Part shown: piece by piece, positions 32,382 to 40,385 of the stretch
Layout of the letters: every line of letters starts with the position of its first letter
How positions within the stretch are numbered: the stretch's first letter is position 1
Source: Savagea serpentis
GTDB lineage: Bacteria; Bacillota; Bacilli; Bacillales_A; Planococcaceae
Direction of reading: 5' to 3'
Length of the DNA stretch: 64,000 nt
NCBI RefSeq assembly: GCF_015351395.1
Contig: NZ_JADKPV010000001.1
Span: 558,001 to 622,000, forward strand
Translations under genes and position numbers: made by a program
Notes under the pieces: model-generated
The model's database searches: none
Told to the model about the DNA's origin: nothing
The model's input: the letters and a program-made list of their open reading frames with translations, nothing else

Positions 32382-33854
32382 TTATTTTGTTACTTCTATC
32401 GGACGTGGTAATACATTCGCTAAGACGAACATCGTGATGATTCCGACGAGCGTAGACCAACCGCCTGCAGCGAGTGGGCTCGGCTCGAGGCCTGTAAATA
32501 CGATCACTAAATAAAAGGCTAAGCCAATGATCATCGAACCTTCCGCTGCACGACGATGCGCTTTTTTCTTCCCGAATACCGCATACATCACAGGGCCGAG
32601 TGTTCCTGCAGATACTCCGGATATGCCGACCCACATTAAATCCGCTAAAAATGGCGGCGGGTTTAAGACGATGAGTGCAGCGAGCAAACCGACGATTAAA
32701 ACGACAATCCGGCTAATTTTAAGCGCAGTCGCATCCGCTTTTTCAGGTGTCGTTTTAATGATGCCACGTTTCACGAGCACTTTTTTATAAATGTCATTCG
32801 CAAATACCGTACTCATGACGACGAACAAACCGTCTGTCGTCGATAAAGCCGCGGCCAAAATAACGACCGCAACGAATGCAGCGAGCGCAGCAGGGAAGCC
32901 CCATGCGACATACTCAAGTAAAGCGAGGTCTGCTTGTTCCAATCCTGGAACAGCTATGCGGGCGAAAAATCCACCGAATAAAACGAACAATGAAGCGGCT
33001 GCTGCGAAAATGTAAACGATAATCATTTTACGCAAGTCTTTTTCGTTTTTTAACGATAATACTTTGTTAAATAATTGCGGTTGTGAGGCGAAAGAAAATT
33101 GAATAATGAGTAAACCGAGTACCGCTGAAATCGCATAATAGTTCGAATCGGGATTAAAGACAGAAAGTAATTGCATATCTTGTTCTTTAAAGTTGTCTGT
33201 AATCGCTTGGAACGTTTTTGAAATGCTCCAATCTCCGAAGAAATACAATCCAGATAAAAAGACGATAATGCCTGTTGCGGCCATCATAATCGCTTGTACC
33301 GCATCGGTGTAGACGTCCGCATACGAACCTCCGACATATACATATGCAACGACAATCACGGCAATTAAAATGAGCCCTGTTAAATAATTTAAATTCAGCA
33401 TGTTTTGGAAAATTTGCGCACCTGCTGAAAACTGTGCGGCGATGTAAAATAAATTAAATAACATAATGAGTCCTGTGCCGACACGTAAAATATCGCTATC
33501 GTAATAATCGCCTAACCAGTCAGGAAGCGAAAGGGAGTGTTGCTCTTGATTGCGCTTGTATGCGGTTTTCGCAATCGTAATAAATCCGAGAGGAGCCCCG
33601 ATAAAGATCGCTAAATAGAGCCATAAGTTACTGAGCCCCCAAGCGTATGAGTATCCAGGATACCCCATAAATGTCGCGGCGCTAAATAGTGTCGCAGCGA
33701 GTGATAAGCCGAGCACATATGGACCGAGTGTACCGCCACTGATCGCGAAGTCTTCCATCGTCTTCGTTTTGCGTGCGGCATACATACTGACACCGACCAT
33801 AATGGCCATAAAGATGCCAAACTGAATCCATAAATGTGTACTAATTTCAATCAC
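32382..33854 (-). CDS. sodium:solute symporter (SSS family)
   Basis: The roughly 490-residue carrier has about 13 membrane segments and typical SSS elements: a DFAISGGTLGPYVLGLSLAATLFSAATFMGYPG start (residues about 35-70), the Na+-site serines in the late ALSTTDGLFVVMS helix near 340, and FSFASQPQLFNKVLSL near 255. The substrate is not readable from sequence; position next to acyl-CoA catabolic genes suggests a monocarboxylate. An ATG at 33863 follows the AAAGGAG site with no gap, so in-frame GTG 33854 (9-nt gap) is the better start. Confidence 0.85.
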   Translation of the reverse strand: MIEISTHLWIQFGIFMAIMVGVSMYAARKTKTMEDFAISGGTLGPYVLGLSLAATLFSAATFMGYPGYSYAWGLSNLWLYLAIFIGAPLGFITIAKTAYKRNQEQHSLSLPDWLGDYYDSDILRVGTGLIMLFNLFYIAAQFSAGAQIFQNMLNLNYLTGLILIAVIVVAYVYVGGSYADVYTDAVQAIMMAATGIIVFLSGLYFFGDWSISKTFQAITDNFKEQDMQLLSVFNPDSNYYAISAVLGLLIIQFSFASQPQLFNKVLSLKNEKDLRKMIIVYIFAAAASLFVLFGGFFARIAVPGLEQADLALLEYVAWGFPAALAAFVAVVILAAALSTTDGLFVVMSTVFANDIYKKVLVKRGIIKTTPEKADATALKISRIVVLIVGLLAALIVLNPPPFLADLMWVGISGVSAGTLGPVMYAVFGKKKAHRRAAEGSMIIGLAFYLVIVFTGLEPSPLAAGGWSTLVGIITMFVLANVLPRPIEVTK

Positions 33855-33890
33855 ATTGTTCATCTCCTTTTCGAAAAAAGACCAAATGAA

Positions 33891-33919
33891 AAAGCGTTCT
33901 CAATATTTGAGAGCGCTTT
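33891..33919. promoter_or_regulatory. inverted repeat with cre-like arms in the symporter leader
   Basis: AAAGCGTTCTCAA (33891-33903) and TTGAGAGCGCTTT (33907-33919) form a 13-bp repeat with a 3-bp centre. Each arm resembles a cre (12 of 14 positions). It lies between the predicted promoter and the ribosome site of the symporter gene, so it could be a double CcpA operator or an mRNA hairpin. Confidence 0.5.
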
Positions 33920-33944
33920 AATTGGACTATAAATTTGTGTCATC

Positions 33945-33973
33945 ATCATATAATAACTTTATAAAAATAGCAA
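33945..33973 (-). promoter_or_regulatory. candidate sigma-A promoter of the symporter operon
   Basis: On the minus strand TTGCTA (33973-33968), a 17-bp spacer and TATGAT (33950-33945) read towards the symporter gene. Confidence 0.5.
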
Positions 33974-34066
33974 ATTGAAAAAAATAAAACGGCATGAAAA
34001 AATAAAAAATATTCGTTATGATAAGGGGAAAGACCTAAAAGATAGGAAAAGTAGGGAAGCGAGCGA

Positions 34067-36448
34067 TTAATCGTTTTTTCTAGCGAATTTCGCAAAATTT
34101 TTCAATTGATTATGCACGCGTCCATAAATAGAATTAGGTTCGAAAGTACCATCTTCTTTTAAGCCAGCAGAAATACCTGTTAAAATATGAATTCCTTGTT
34201 CAACCGTTTCGATGGCATAAATATGGAATTTTTTATTTTTGACCGCTTCAATGACTCGGTCATTCAACATGAGTTGACGCACATTCGCTTTTGGGATGAG
34301 GACGCCTTGTTCTCCTGTCAGTCCTTGTTTTTCACAAATGGCAAAAAACCCTTCGACTTTTTCATTGACGCCCCCGATCGGTTGGACTTCTCCTTTTTGG
34401 TTAACCGAGCCTGTCACGGCAAAACCTTGTTTAATCGGCACATTCGCTAAGCTAGAAAGGAGTGCGTACAATTCAGTGCTCGAAGCGCTGTCTCCGTCGA
34501 CGCCACTGTACGATTGTTCAAATGCAAGATGAGCTGTTAAAGAGAGTGGGAATTGTTGCGCGAAGATTTGTCCGAGATATCCACTTAAAATGTAGACCCC
34601 TTTATTGTGAAGACTTCCCGACAATTCACTTTCTCTTTCGATATTGACGATGCCACTTTCACCGACAAAAGTCGTCGCTGTAATGCGTGTCGGCTTTCCG
34701 AACTGATATTGTCCGAGGTTGAGAACAGCGAGCCCGTTCACTTGTCCGACGCTTGCGCCAGATGTTTCAATTAAAATCGTTTCGTCCAACACGTTTTGTT
34801 GAACTTTTTCTTCATATAGATTGTTGCGATATTGCTTTTCGTCAATCGTTTTTTGAATATGAGAGGCGTGAATGGTTGTTGCGTCTTCCAATCTTGCCCA
34901 CGTATCTGCTTCATAGAGCAATTCGACGAGTTCATTAAAACGTGTCGACAATTTTGTCTGTTCATCTGCAAGTCGCATACTATATTCGATAATGCGTGCG
35001 ACAGCATCGCGGTGAAAAGGAAGCAAATGATGTTCCGTCGCATGTGTATGGATAAAGCGGACGAGGCTCATCATATTTTGTTCAGAAGCGTCCATTTCTA
35101 CGTCGAAATCGACTTTAATTTTAAAGAGCTTTCGGAAATCTTCATCATAATGGTAAAGCATTTGATACGTGTCGACATTGCCGATTAAAATGACTTTCAC
35201 ATCGAGAGGGAGCGCTTCGGGTTGTAGTGATGTCGTCGCAACTAAACTCGCATGTTCTGCGATATTTTCAATTTTTAATTCTTTATGCAGGAGGGCGCGC
35301 TTCAATCCTTCCCATGCGTAACTTTTCGTCAACAGATCACGCGCTTGAATAATTAAATAGCCGCCATTCGCTTCATGTAAAAAGCCTGGTTTTATTTTCG
35401 TGAAGTTTGTGCTCATGACACCCATGCGGCTTTCGTATTCCACTTTTCCAATCATATTGTAATATGTTGGATTGTCCGCGATGATGACAGGTGCTCCGTT
35501 CGTTTCTTCATGATGTACGAGAATATTCACTTCATATTTTCTGAACAATGCATCGGACTCGCTTAAAGCTTTCGCCATTTCCTCTTGAGTTTCTTCGTCG
35601 CTTTGTAAAAAGTGGTCGATATTTTTCAAAATATCTTCTTTCACTTCTTGTACGTATTGCAAAATGCTCGGACATTGTTCGAATTGTTCATTTAATTTTT
35701 CGAGGTGATGCCCGGCAGCATGTAAGGCGACTTGGCGATCAAGGGCGTCGAGTTGTTCGTTTAATTTATCATCTAATGCTCGAATTTCATTCATATAAAT
35801 GGATAATTTTTGTTGCAAGTTTGCACTATTTTTCTCCATTTCTTCAATCGTTTCGTCGTCAAGTAATTCCAACCCTTCTTCCGTCAACGGTTCACCGTCG
35901 ATGATTGGAATCGTGACGATACCCGCTGCTGTCGGTTGAATCATAAAACCTTCTTCTTGTGCGAGTTCATTCATTTTTTCAGCGATGGCTGTACTCGCAT
36001 AATGAAATTGTTCTGTCAGCTCTTTCCTCTCCGCTAAATAACTTTCTTCATTGAAAGCGCGCGGAATATCTGTTTTTAAGTTTTTAATTAATTGTTCCAT
36101 ACTTTCTGACAATTTACGTCCGAGTCCGACTGGAAGTTGTAACAATTTCGGTTTGTATTGGTCTTTGAAGTTGTACACGTAACACCAGTCGAATAAGGAT
36201 GTTTCACGTTTTGCAAAATCTTCTACCATGGCGCGCGCGAATGTCGTTTTTCCGGTACCTGGGAGACCGGCGATATAAATATTGTAGCCGTCACGGTTCG
36301 CATGTAAGCCAAATTTCATGACATCTACGCCACGCTTCTGCCCGATAATTGCTTGTAGTGTTTCAACTTCTTCCGTCGTTTCGAACGGAAACTGTTGTGC
36401 GGAAACGGTATGTTTTAACTGTTCGGGTGTTAATTTTAAATCATTCAT
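34067..36448 (-). CDS. Lon-like ATP-dependent protease (AAA_32/LonC-type)
   Basis: The 793-residue protein has a P-loop AGLPGTGKTTF at 60-70 and a long helical insertion (about 130-310, coiled coil) within or beside the AAA+ module. The C-terminal Lon protease domain (about 590-770) has the serine in GVDGDSASSTE and the lysine in NQKGEVQPIGGVNEKVEGFF, forming the Ser-Lys dyad. It lacks the Lon N-terminal substrate domain and matches the Lon family proteins called LonC or AAA_32/LonB-LID proteins. It is probably a cytosolic quality-control protease. GAGGTG precedes the ATG. It is a single-gene unit. Confidence 0.88.
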   Translation of the reverse strand: MNDLKLTPEQLKHTVSAQQFPFETTEEVETLQAIIGQKRGVDVMKFGLHANRDGYNIYIAGLPGTGKTTFARAMVEDFAKRETSLFDWCYVYNFKDQYKPKLLQLPVGLGRKLSESMEQLIKNLKTDIPRAFNEESYLAERKELTEQFHYASTAIAEKMNELAQEEGFMIQPTAAGIVTIPIIDGEPLTEEGLELLDDETIEEMEKNSANLQQKLSIYMNEIRALDDKLNEQLDALDRQVALHAAGHHLEKLNEQFEQCPSILQYVQEVKEDILKNIDHFLQSDEETQEEMAKALSESDALFRKYEVNILVHHEETNGAPVIIADNPTYYNMIGKVEYESRMGVMSTNFTKIKPGFLHEANGGYLIIQARDLLTKSYAWEGLKRALLHKELKIENIAEHASLVATTSLQPEALPLDVKVILIGNVDTYQMLYHYDEDFRKLFKIKVDFDVEMDASEQNMMSLVRFIHTHATEHHLLPFHRDAVARIIEYSMRLADEQTKLSTRFNELVELLYEADTWARLEDATTIHASHIQKTIDEKQYRNNLYEEKVQQNVLDETILIETSGASVGQVNGLAVLNLGQYQFGKPTRITATTFVGESGIVNIERESELSGSLHNKGVYILSGYLGQIFAQQFPLSLTAHLAFEQSYSGVDGDSASSTELYALLSSLANVPIKQGFAVTGSVNQKGEVQPIGGVNEKVEGFFAICEKQGLTGEQGVLIPKANVRQLMLNDRVIEAVKNKKFHIYAIETVEQGIHILTGISAGLKEDGTFEPNSIYGRVHNQLKNFAKFARKND

Positions 36449-36521
36449 CTCATCACCTCTTTAAAATAGTTACTCTCTTTATAGTATCCTAAATGCTGTA
36501 AAAAAGATAAGGAATGTACAA

Positions 36522-36552
36522 AAAGCGTAGAAGATTTAATCTTCTACGCTTT
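36522..36552 (-). terminator. terminator of the MATE gene
   Basis: AAAGCGTAGAAGATT and AATCTTCTACGCTTT form a perfect 15-bp repeat with a T tract on the minus-strand 3' side. Confidence 0.85.
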
Positions 36553-36554
36553 CG

Positions 36555-37898
36555 TTAAGAAATGAGCGATTGATCGCGATGCTTGTGATATGTTTTAAAA
36601 ACGATCAATAACAGTAAAGTGATACCTTCCGCGACAGGAAAGGCGAGCCAAATGGCATCTGGACCGAATAAAGTCGGTAAAATCCATAAGCTCGGTAATA
36701 AAAATACGAGACTTCGACTGAGTATGATCAGTGTAGCGAAGCGGATTTGTTCAATCGATTGATAAAACTCTGCATACACCATATTCACCCCTAAAAATAA
36801 ATAGCCGATGAAAAAGAGTACGATTCCTTTTCGAGTGAATGCCGCAACTTCTTCATTTTGAATAGCGAATAAGTCGATGAATACATCGCTCGCCAGTGAT
36901 CCGACGAGAAAAGAGAGAAGTCCGATACCAAAGCCCGTCCAAACGGCGATTTTCACGAAAGTTTGGAGACGATCGAACAGTTTTGCACCGTGATGATAGC
37001 TCGTAATCGGTTGCAGTGCTGCACCTACTCCGATGAAGATCATGATGAATACCGCATGGACGTAGTTGACGACGGCGAACGCCGTAATGCCGAGTTCCCC
37101 TGTGAAATGTTTGAACGACATATTCGTCGCCACAATCATAATCGCTGCACTTCCTTCGACGATAAAGCTCGGTAAACCGATTAGAAGCATCGACTTCACC
37201 GTCGCCCATTCAAGTCGCCATGTAATGAATTTTAAATGATTCGTCGGTTTGCGGAAGTGGAGCAGTAAGACGAGTGTGCCGATAATCGTCGCAATAACGG
37301 TCGCCCACGCTGCACCTTTCACTCCCCAGCCGAATTGGAAAATGAAAATATAGTTTAAAATAATATTCAAAATCGAATTGACGACGAGACCGGCAGTAGC
37401 GAGTACAGGATTGCCGTCGTTCCGAATGAAAATGCTTAAAATATTTTCTAAAATATAAATGAGCCCAGCGACTAAAATGACGTGCAAATAATCGCGTACG
37501 AACGGATAAATTTCATCCGTTGCACCGAAAAAGTAAGCCATCTGTTTTTCGAAAATTAAACTAAAAATAATGATGACACTTGTGAGTAAGACTGCTGTCA
37601 CAATCGCTTGGCTGAAGATCGACTGAGCGCGTTTTTGTTCACCGCGACCGAGTGCGATTGAATACATCGTCGCGCCACCCATCCCAATCCATAATGAAAT
37701 CGAGAGTAAAATAGAATAAACAGGTACTGCGACGTTCACACCGGCAAGTGCACGTTCTCCCACTCCGTGGCTAACGAATAGTCCATCGATTAAAATATTC
37801 ACCGCCATGAGCATCATCCCCAGAAGCGAGGGAATTAAATACGATAAAAATAAACGAGAAGGCTTCATCGTTTGAAGTTTCTCTGTAGTTGTCATCAT
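36555..37898 (-). CDS. MATE-family multidrug exporter (MepA-like)
   Basis: The 447-residue protein has 12 membrane segments in two MATE halves. The first opens with LIPSLLGMMLMAVNILIDGLFVSHGVG (near 20-45). The second half has IGLPSFIVEGSAAIMIVATNMSF and a GVGAALQPITSYHHGA segment near 270-290. MATE exporters expel cationic drugs with Na+ or H+. AAGGA at 8-nt spacing picks ATG 37898 rather than 37907. A divergent MerR-type gene and a 19-bp-spacer promoter indicate drug-inducible control. Confidence 0.88.
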   Translation of the reverse strand: MMTTTEKLQTMKPSRLFLSYLIPSLLGMMLMAVNILIDGLFVSHGVGERALAGVNVAVPVYSILLSISLWIGMGGATMYSIALGRGEQKRAQSIFSQAIVTAVLLTSVIIIFSLIFEKQMAYFFGATDEIYPFVRDYLHVILVAGLIYILENILSIFIRNDGNPVLATAGLVVNSILNIILNYIFIFQFGWGVKGAAWATVIATIIGTLVLLLHFRKPTNHLKFITWRLEWATVKSMLLIGLPSFIVEGSAAIMIVATNMSFKHFTGELGITAFAVVNYVHAVFIMIFIGVGAALQPITSYHHGAKLFDRLQTFVKIAVWTGFGIGLLSFLVGSLASDVFIDLFAIQNEEVAAFTRKGIVLFFIGYLFLGVNMVYAEFYQSIEQIRFATLIILSRSLVFLLPSLWILPTLFGPDAIWLAFPVAEGITLLLLIVFKTYHKHRDQSLIS

Positions 37899-37933
37899 TG
37901 CGATCATCCTTCATATTTCAATTTGCTTTCTAT

Positions 37934-37964
37934 ATGTTAAACGATATAGTTACTATATAGTCAA
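37934..37964 (-). promoter_or_regulatory. MerR-type promoter of the MATE gene (19-bp spacer with palindrome)
   Basis: On the minus strand TTGACT (37964-37959) and TAACAT (37939-37934) are 19 bp apart, 2 bp longer than optimal. The spacer holds the perfect palindrome TATAGTAACTATA (37957-37945). This is the standard design of MerR-activated promoters, where the regulator twists the DNA to align -35 and -10. Confidence 0.8.
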
Positions 37965-37987
37965 GCGAACAATGGAGGAAAGTAGAA

Positions 37988-38806
37988 ATGAAAGATAAAG
38001 GACAATTTTTTACGACGGGAGAATTTGCGAAAGCGTGTGGAATCTCGAAGCAAACGATTATTTACTACGATAAAATAGGACTACTGCAGCCAGACTTTAT
38101 CGAAAAAAATGGCTATCGATATTATTCGGTGCATCAATTGGAACGTTTTGCCGTTATTGATTTATTGAAACGATTGGATACTCCGTTAAAAGAGATTAAG
38201 CAATTTTTAAATGAAAAAGAATTGGAAGAAGCGGTACGTTTATTGGAAGAAAAAGAACAAGTGCTCATTCGCAAAATGGAAGAATTAAGCGAACTGCAAC
38301 AAATTATTCGCACGAAGCGAGCGCTCATTCAAGAGGCGGGGCAAGTTGTAGAAGAGGTCTTTATTGAACAGATGGAAGCGGAATGTTTAATTGTAAGTGA
38401 GCCGATCATTGCCACTTCGGAGAAAGAAATTTCAGAACGGATTCAACATTTCGCACAATATTTCGTAAACAATGAGCGTGATGCGGGTTACCCGATGAGC
38501 CGTCTATTTTCTAAGGAACAGTTTGAAAAAGGGGATTATGTAACGGGTGGGTGTTTTTACATTCGAGTGGAAGAACCGAAAACAAACTGTTCGGTGATGA
38601 AAGAAGCGGGGACGTATGCTTGTACATATCATGTAGGAGATTACAATGCAGTTACAGAAGCGTATGAACGGATTAAACGATGGATGGAAGCGGAGCAATA
38701 CATTGTCGCAGGAGATGTTTATGAGCAATATATGCTCGATGAAATTATTTCGAGCAATACCGAACAATATGTGACGAAAATGATGGTTCGGGTCATTAAG
38801 AGATAG
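37988..38806 (+). CDS. MerR-family transcriptional regulator with GyrI-like effector domain (BmrR type)
   Basis: The 272-residue product has an N-terminal winged helix (FTTGEFAKACGISKQTIIYYDKIGLL, residues 9-34), a long coiled-coil dimer helix (about 85-115) and a C-terminal GyrI-like ligand-binding domain (about 125-270) as in BmrR-type multidrug regulators. It is divergent from the MATE exporter gene across an 89-bp region containing the MerR-style promoter, so it is very likely its activator, binding the drug and the spacer palindrome. Confidence 0.85.
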   Translation: MKDKGQFFTTGEFAKACGISKQTIIYYDKIGLLQPDFIEKNGYRYYSVHQLERFAVIDLLKRLDTPLKEIKQFLNEKELEEAVRLLEEKEQVLIRKMEELSELQQIIRTKRALIQEAGQVVEEVFIEQMEAECLIVSEPIIATSEKEISERIQHFAQYFVNNERDAGYPMSRLFSKEQFEKGDYVTGGCFYIRVEEPKTNCSVMKEAGTYACTYHVGDYNAVTEAYERIKRWMEAEQYIVAGDVYEQYMLDEIISSNTEQYVTKMMVRVIKR

Positions 38807-38866
38807 AAGGAATCTATTCTATTTTGGTCAAAGAACCGTGATTGTTTCTGATGAGATGAATAAAAA

Positions 38867-38897
38867 AACAGCAAATCGACATGACGATTTGCTGTTT
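38867..38897 (-). terminator. terminator of ilvA (also lies after the MerR-type gene)
   Basis: AAACAGCAAATCG and CGATTTGCTGTTT pair around ACATGA. The A7 tract on the plus strand gives a U run on the minus-strand transcript. Confidence 0.8.
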
Positions 38898-38904
38898 GTA
38901 ATAC

Positions 38905-40197
38905 TTAAATTAAAAGGCCGAATAAAGAACTATCTTTATTCACTTCTTTATAAGGGAAGCCGTTCTCCTTCATCCGTTGAATTAAGCTCGCATAATCTTC
39001 GCGACGTTTAATTTCGATGCCAACGAGACCTGGGCCATTTTCTTTATTGTTTTTCTTCGTGTATTCGAATGTCGTAATGTCATCATCTGGGCCGAGCACT
39101 TCATCGAGAAATTGGCGAAGTGCGCCTGCACGTTGCGGGAAGTCGATGATGAAATAGTAAAGTAAACCTTCATATAAGAGAGACTTCTCTTTAATTTCTT
39201 GCATGCGACCGATGTCGTTATTTCCGCCAGATACGACACAGACGACAGATTTTCCTTTAATTTTATCTTTGTAGAAGTCGAGAGCGGCAATCGGTAATGC
39301 TCCTGCTGGTTCCGCGATGATCGCATGTTCATTATACATCGTTAAAATGGACGTACATACTTTTCCTTCTGGAACGACGATAATATCATCGACGGATTGT
39401 GAAATGACTTGATGCGTCATCGTGCCGACACATTGGACAGCAGCTCCGTCGACAAATTTGTCGATCTGTGGCAAGTTGACCGGTCCGCCATGTGCGAGCG
39501 CTGCTTTCATGCTCGCCGCCCCTGCTGGTTCTACCCCGATAATTTTTGTGTGAGGAGAGACGTTTTTAATGTAGGTTGATAAACCAGCGACTAATCCACC
39601 ACCGCCGACACTTGCGAAAATAAAGTCGAGCGGCTCGTCGATGTCGTTCATCACTTCGACCGCTACGGTACCTTGTCCAGCAATAATGTCAGGATCGTCA
39701 AATGGATGGATGAAAATTTGTCCGTGTTCCTCCGAGTATGCCATCGCCTCTTTTGAAGACTCATCAAATGTATCGCCGACGAGAATAATTTCGACGAAGT
39801 GGCGACCGAACATTTTCACTTGGTTAATTTTTTGTTTCGGTGTCGTTTGTGGCATGAAGATTTTACCTTCGATTTCGAGGTGAGCACATGCGTAGGCGAC
39901 TCCTTGCGCGTGATTTCCAGCACTCGCACAGACGACGCCATATTTGCGAGCATCATTTTCAATGCGTTTAATTTTGTAATACGCGCCACGCAATTTGAAA
40001 GAGCGCACATGTTGCAAGTCTTCCCGTTTAATGTAGACATTGCACTCATATTGCTCTGAAAGCCGTTCGTTTTTTTGTAAAGGTGTGTGGCTGACGATGT
40101 CTTTCAGTAGCTGGTTGGCGATGAGGACATCTTCTAATTGTAGCGGTAATTTTTTCGCTACGTCTTCTGTTTCTTTATTGGTCACTGAGTTCGTCAT
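38905..40197 (-). CDS. ilvA: threonine dehydratase IlvA (biosynthetic, PLP-dependent)
   Basis: IlvA deaminates threonine to 2-oxobutyrate, the first committed step to isoleucine. The 430-residue enzyme has the PLP lysine in VRSFKLRGAYY (near residue 63), ASAGNHAQG near 93, and the glycine loop ASVGGGGLVAGL near 195. A single C-terminal ACT-like regulatory domain (about 335-420) is preceded by the LLYYFIIDFPQRAGAL strand. GGAGG 8-9 nt upstream picks ATG 40197. No T-box leader is visible in the short divergent region before yfmR, and no other isoleucine genes are adjacent. Confidence 0.93.
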   Translation of the reverse strand: MTNSVTNKETEDVAKKLPLQLEDVLIANQLLKDIVSHTPLQKNERLSEQYECNVYIKREDLQHVRSFKLRGAYYKIKRIENDARKYGVVCASAGNHAQGVAYACAHLEIEGKIFMPQTTPKQKINQVKMFGRHFVEIILVGDTFDESSKEAMAYSEEHGQIFIHPFDDPDIIAGQGTVAVEVMNDIDEPLDFIFASVGGGGLVAGLSTYIKNVSPHTKIIGVEPAGAASMKAALAHGGPVNLPQIDKFVDGAAVQCVGTMTHQVISQSVDDIIVVPEGKVCTSILTMYNEHAIIAEPAGALPIAALDFYKDKIKGKSVVCVVSGGNNDIGRMQEIKEKSLLYEGLLYYFIIDFPQRAGALRQFLDEVLGPDDDITTFEYTKKNNKENGPGLVGIEIKRREDYASLIQRMKENGFPYKEVNKDSSLFGLLI

Positions 40198-40385
40198 TGA
40201 TAAAACCTCCAATGGATATGTAAAGATTACATAATAATAACATGAAAGTACGAGAATTGAAACGGACTTATCTAAATTGTCCGTCAATTTATACGGGAAT
40301 TATAGGAGAAAGAAGGAAAGTTTTTTGGCGAAAGGCGCTACTTTCGTGTACGATAGAACGGACAATTAGTGAAGGAAGTGGCAAG

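Noticed and set aside
40242-40385. Longer start for the ABC-F protein
   Set aside because: The added residues are not part of the family and lack a ribosome site; ATG 40386 is preceded by AAGGAAG.
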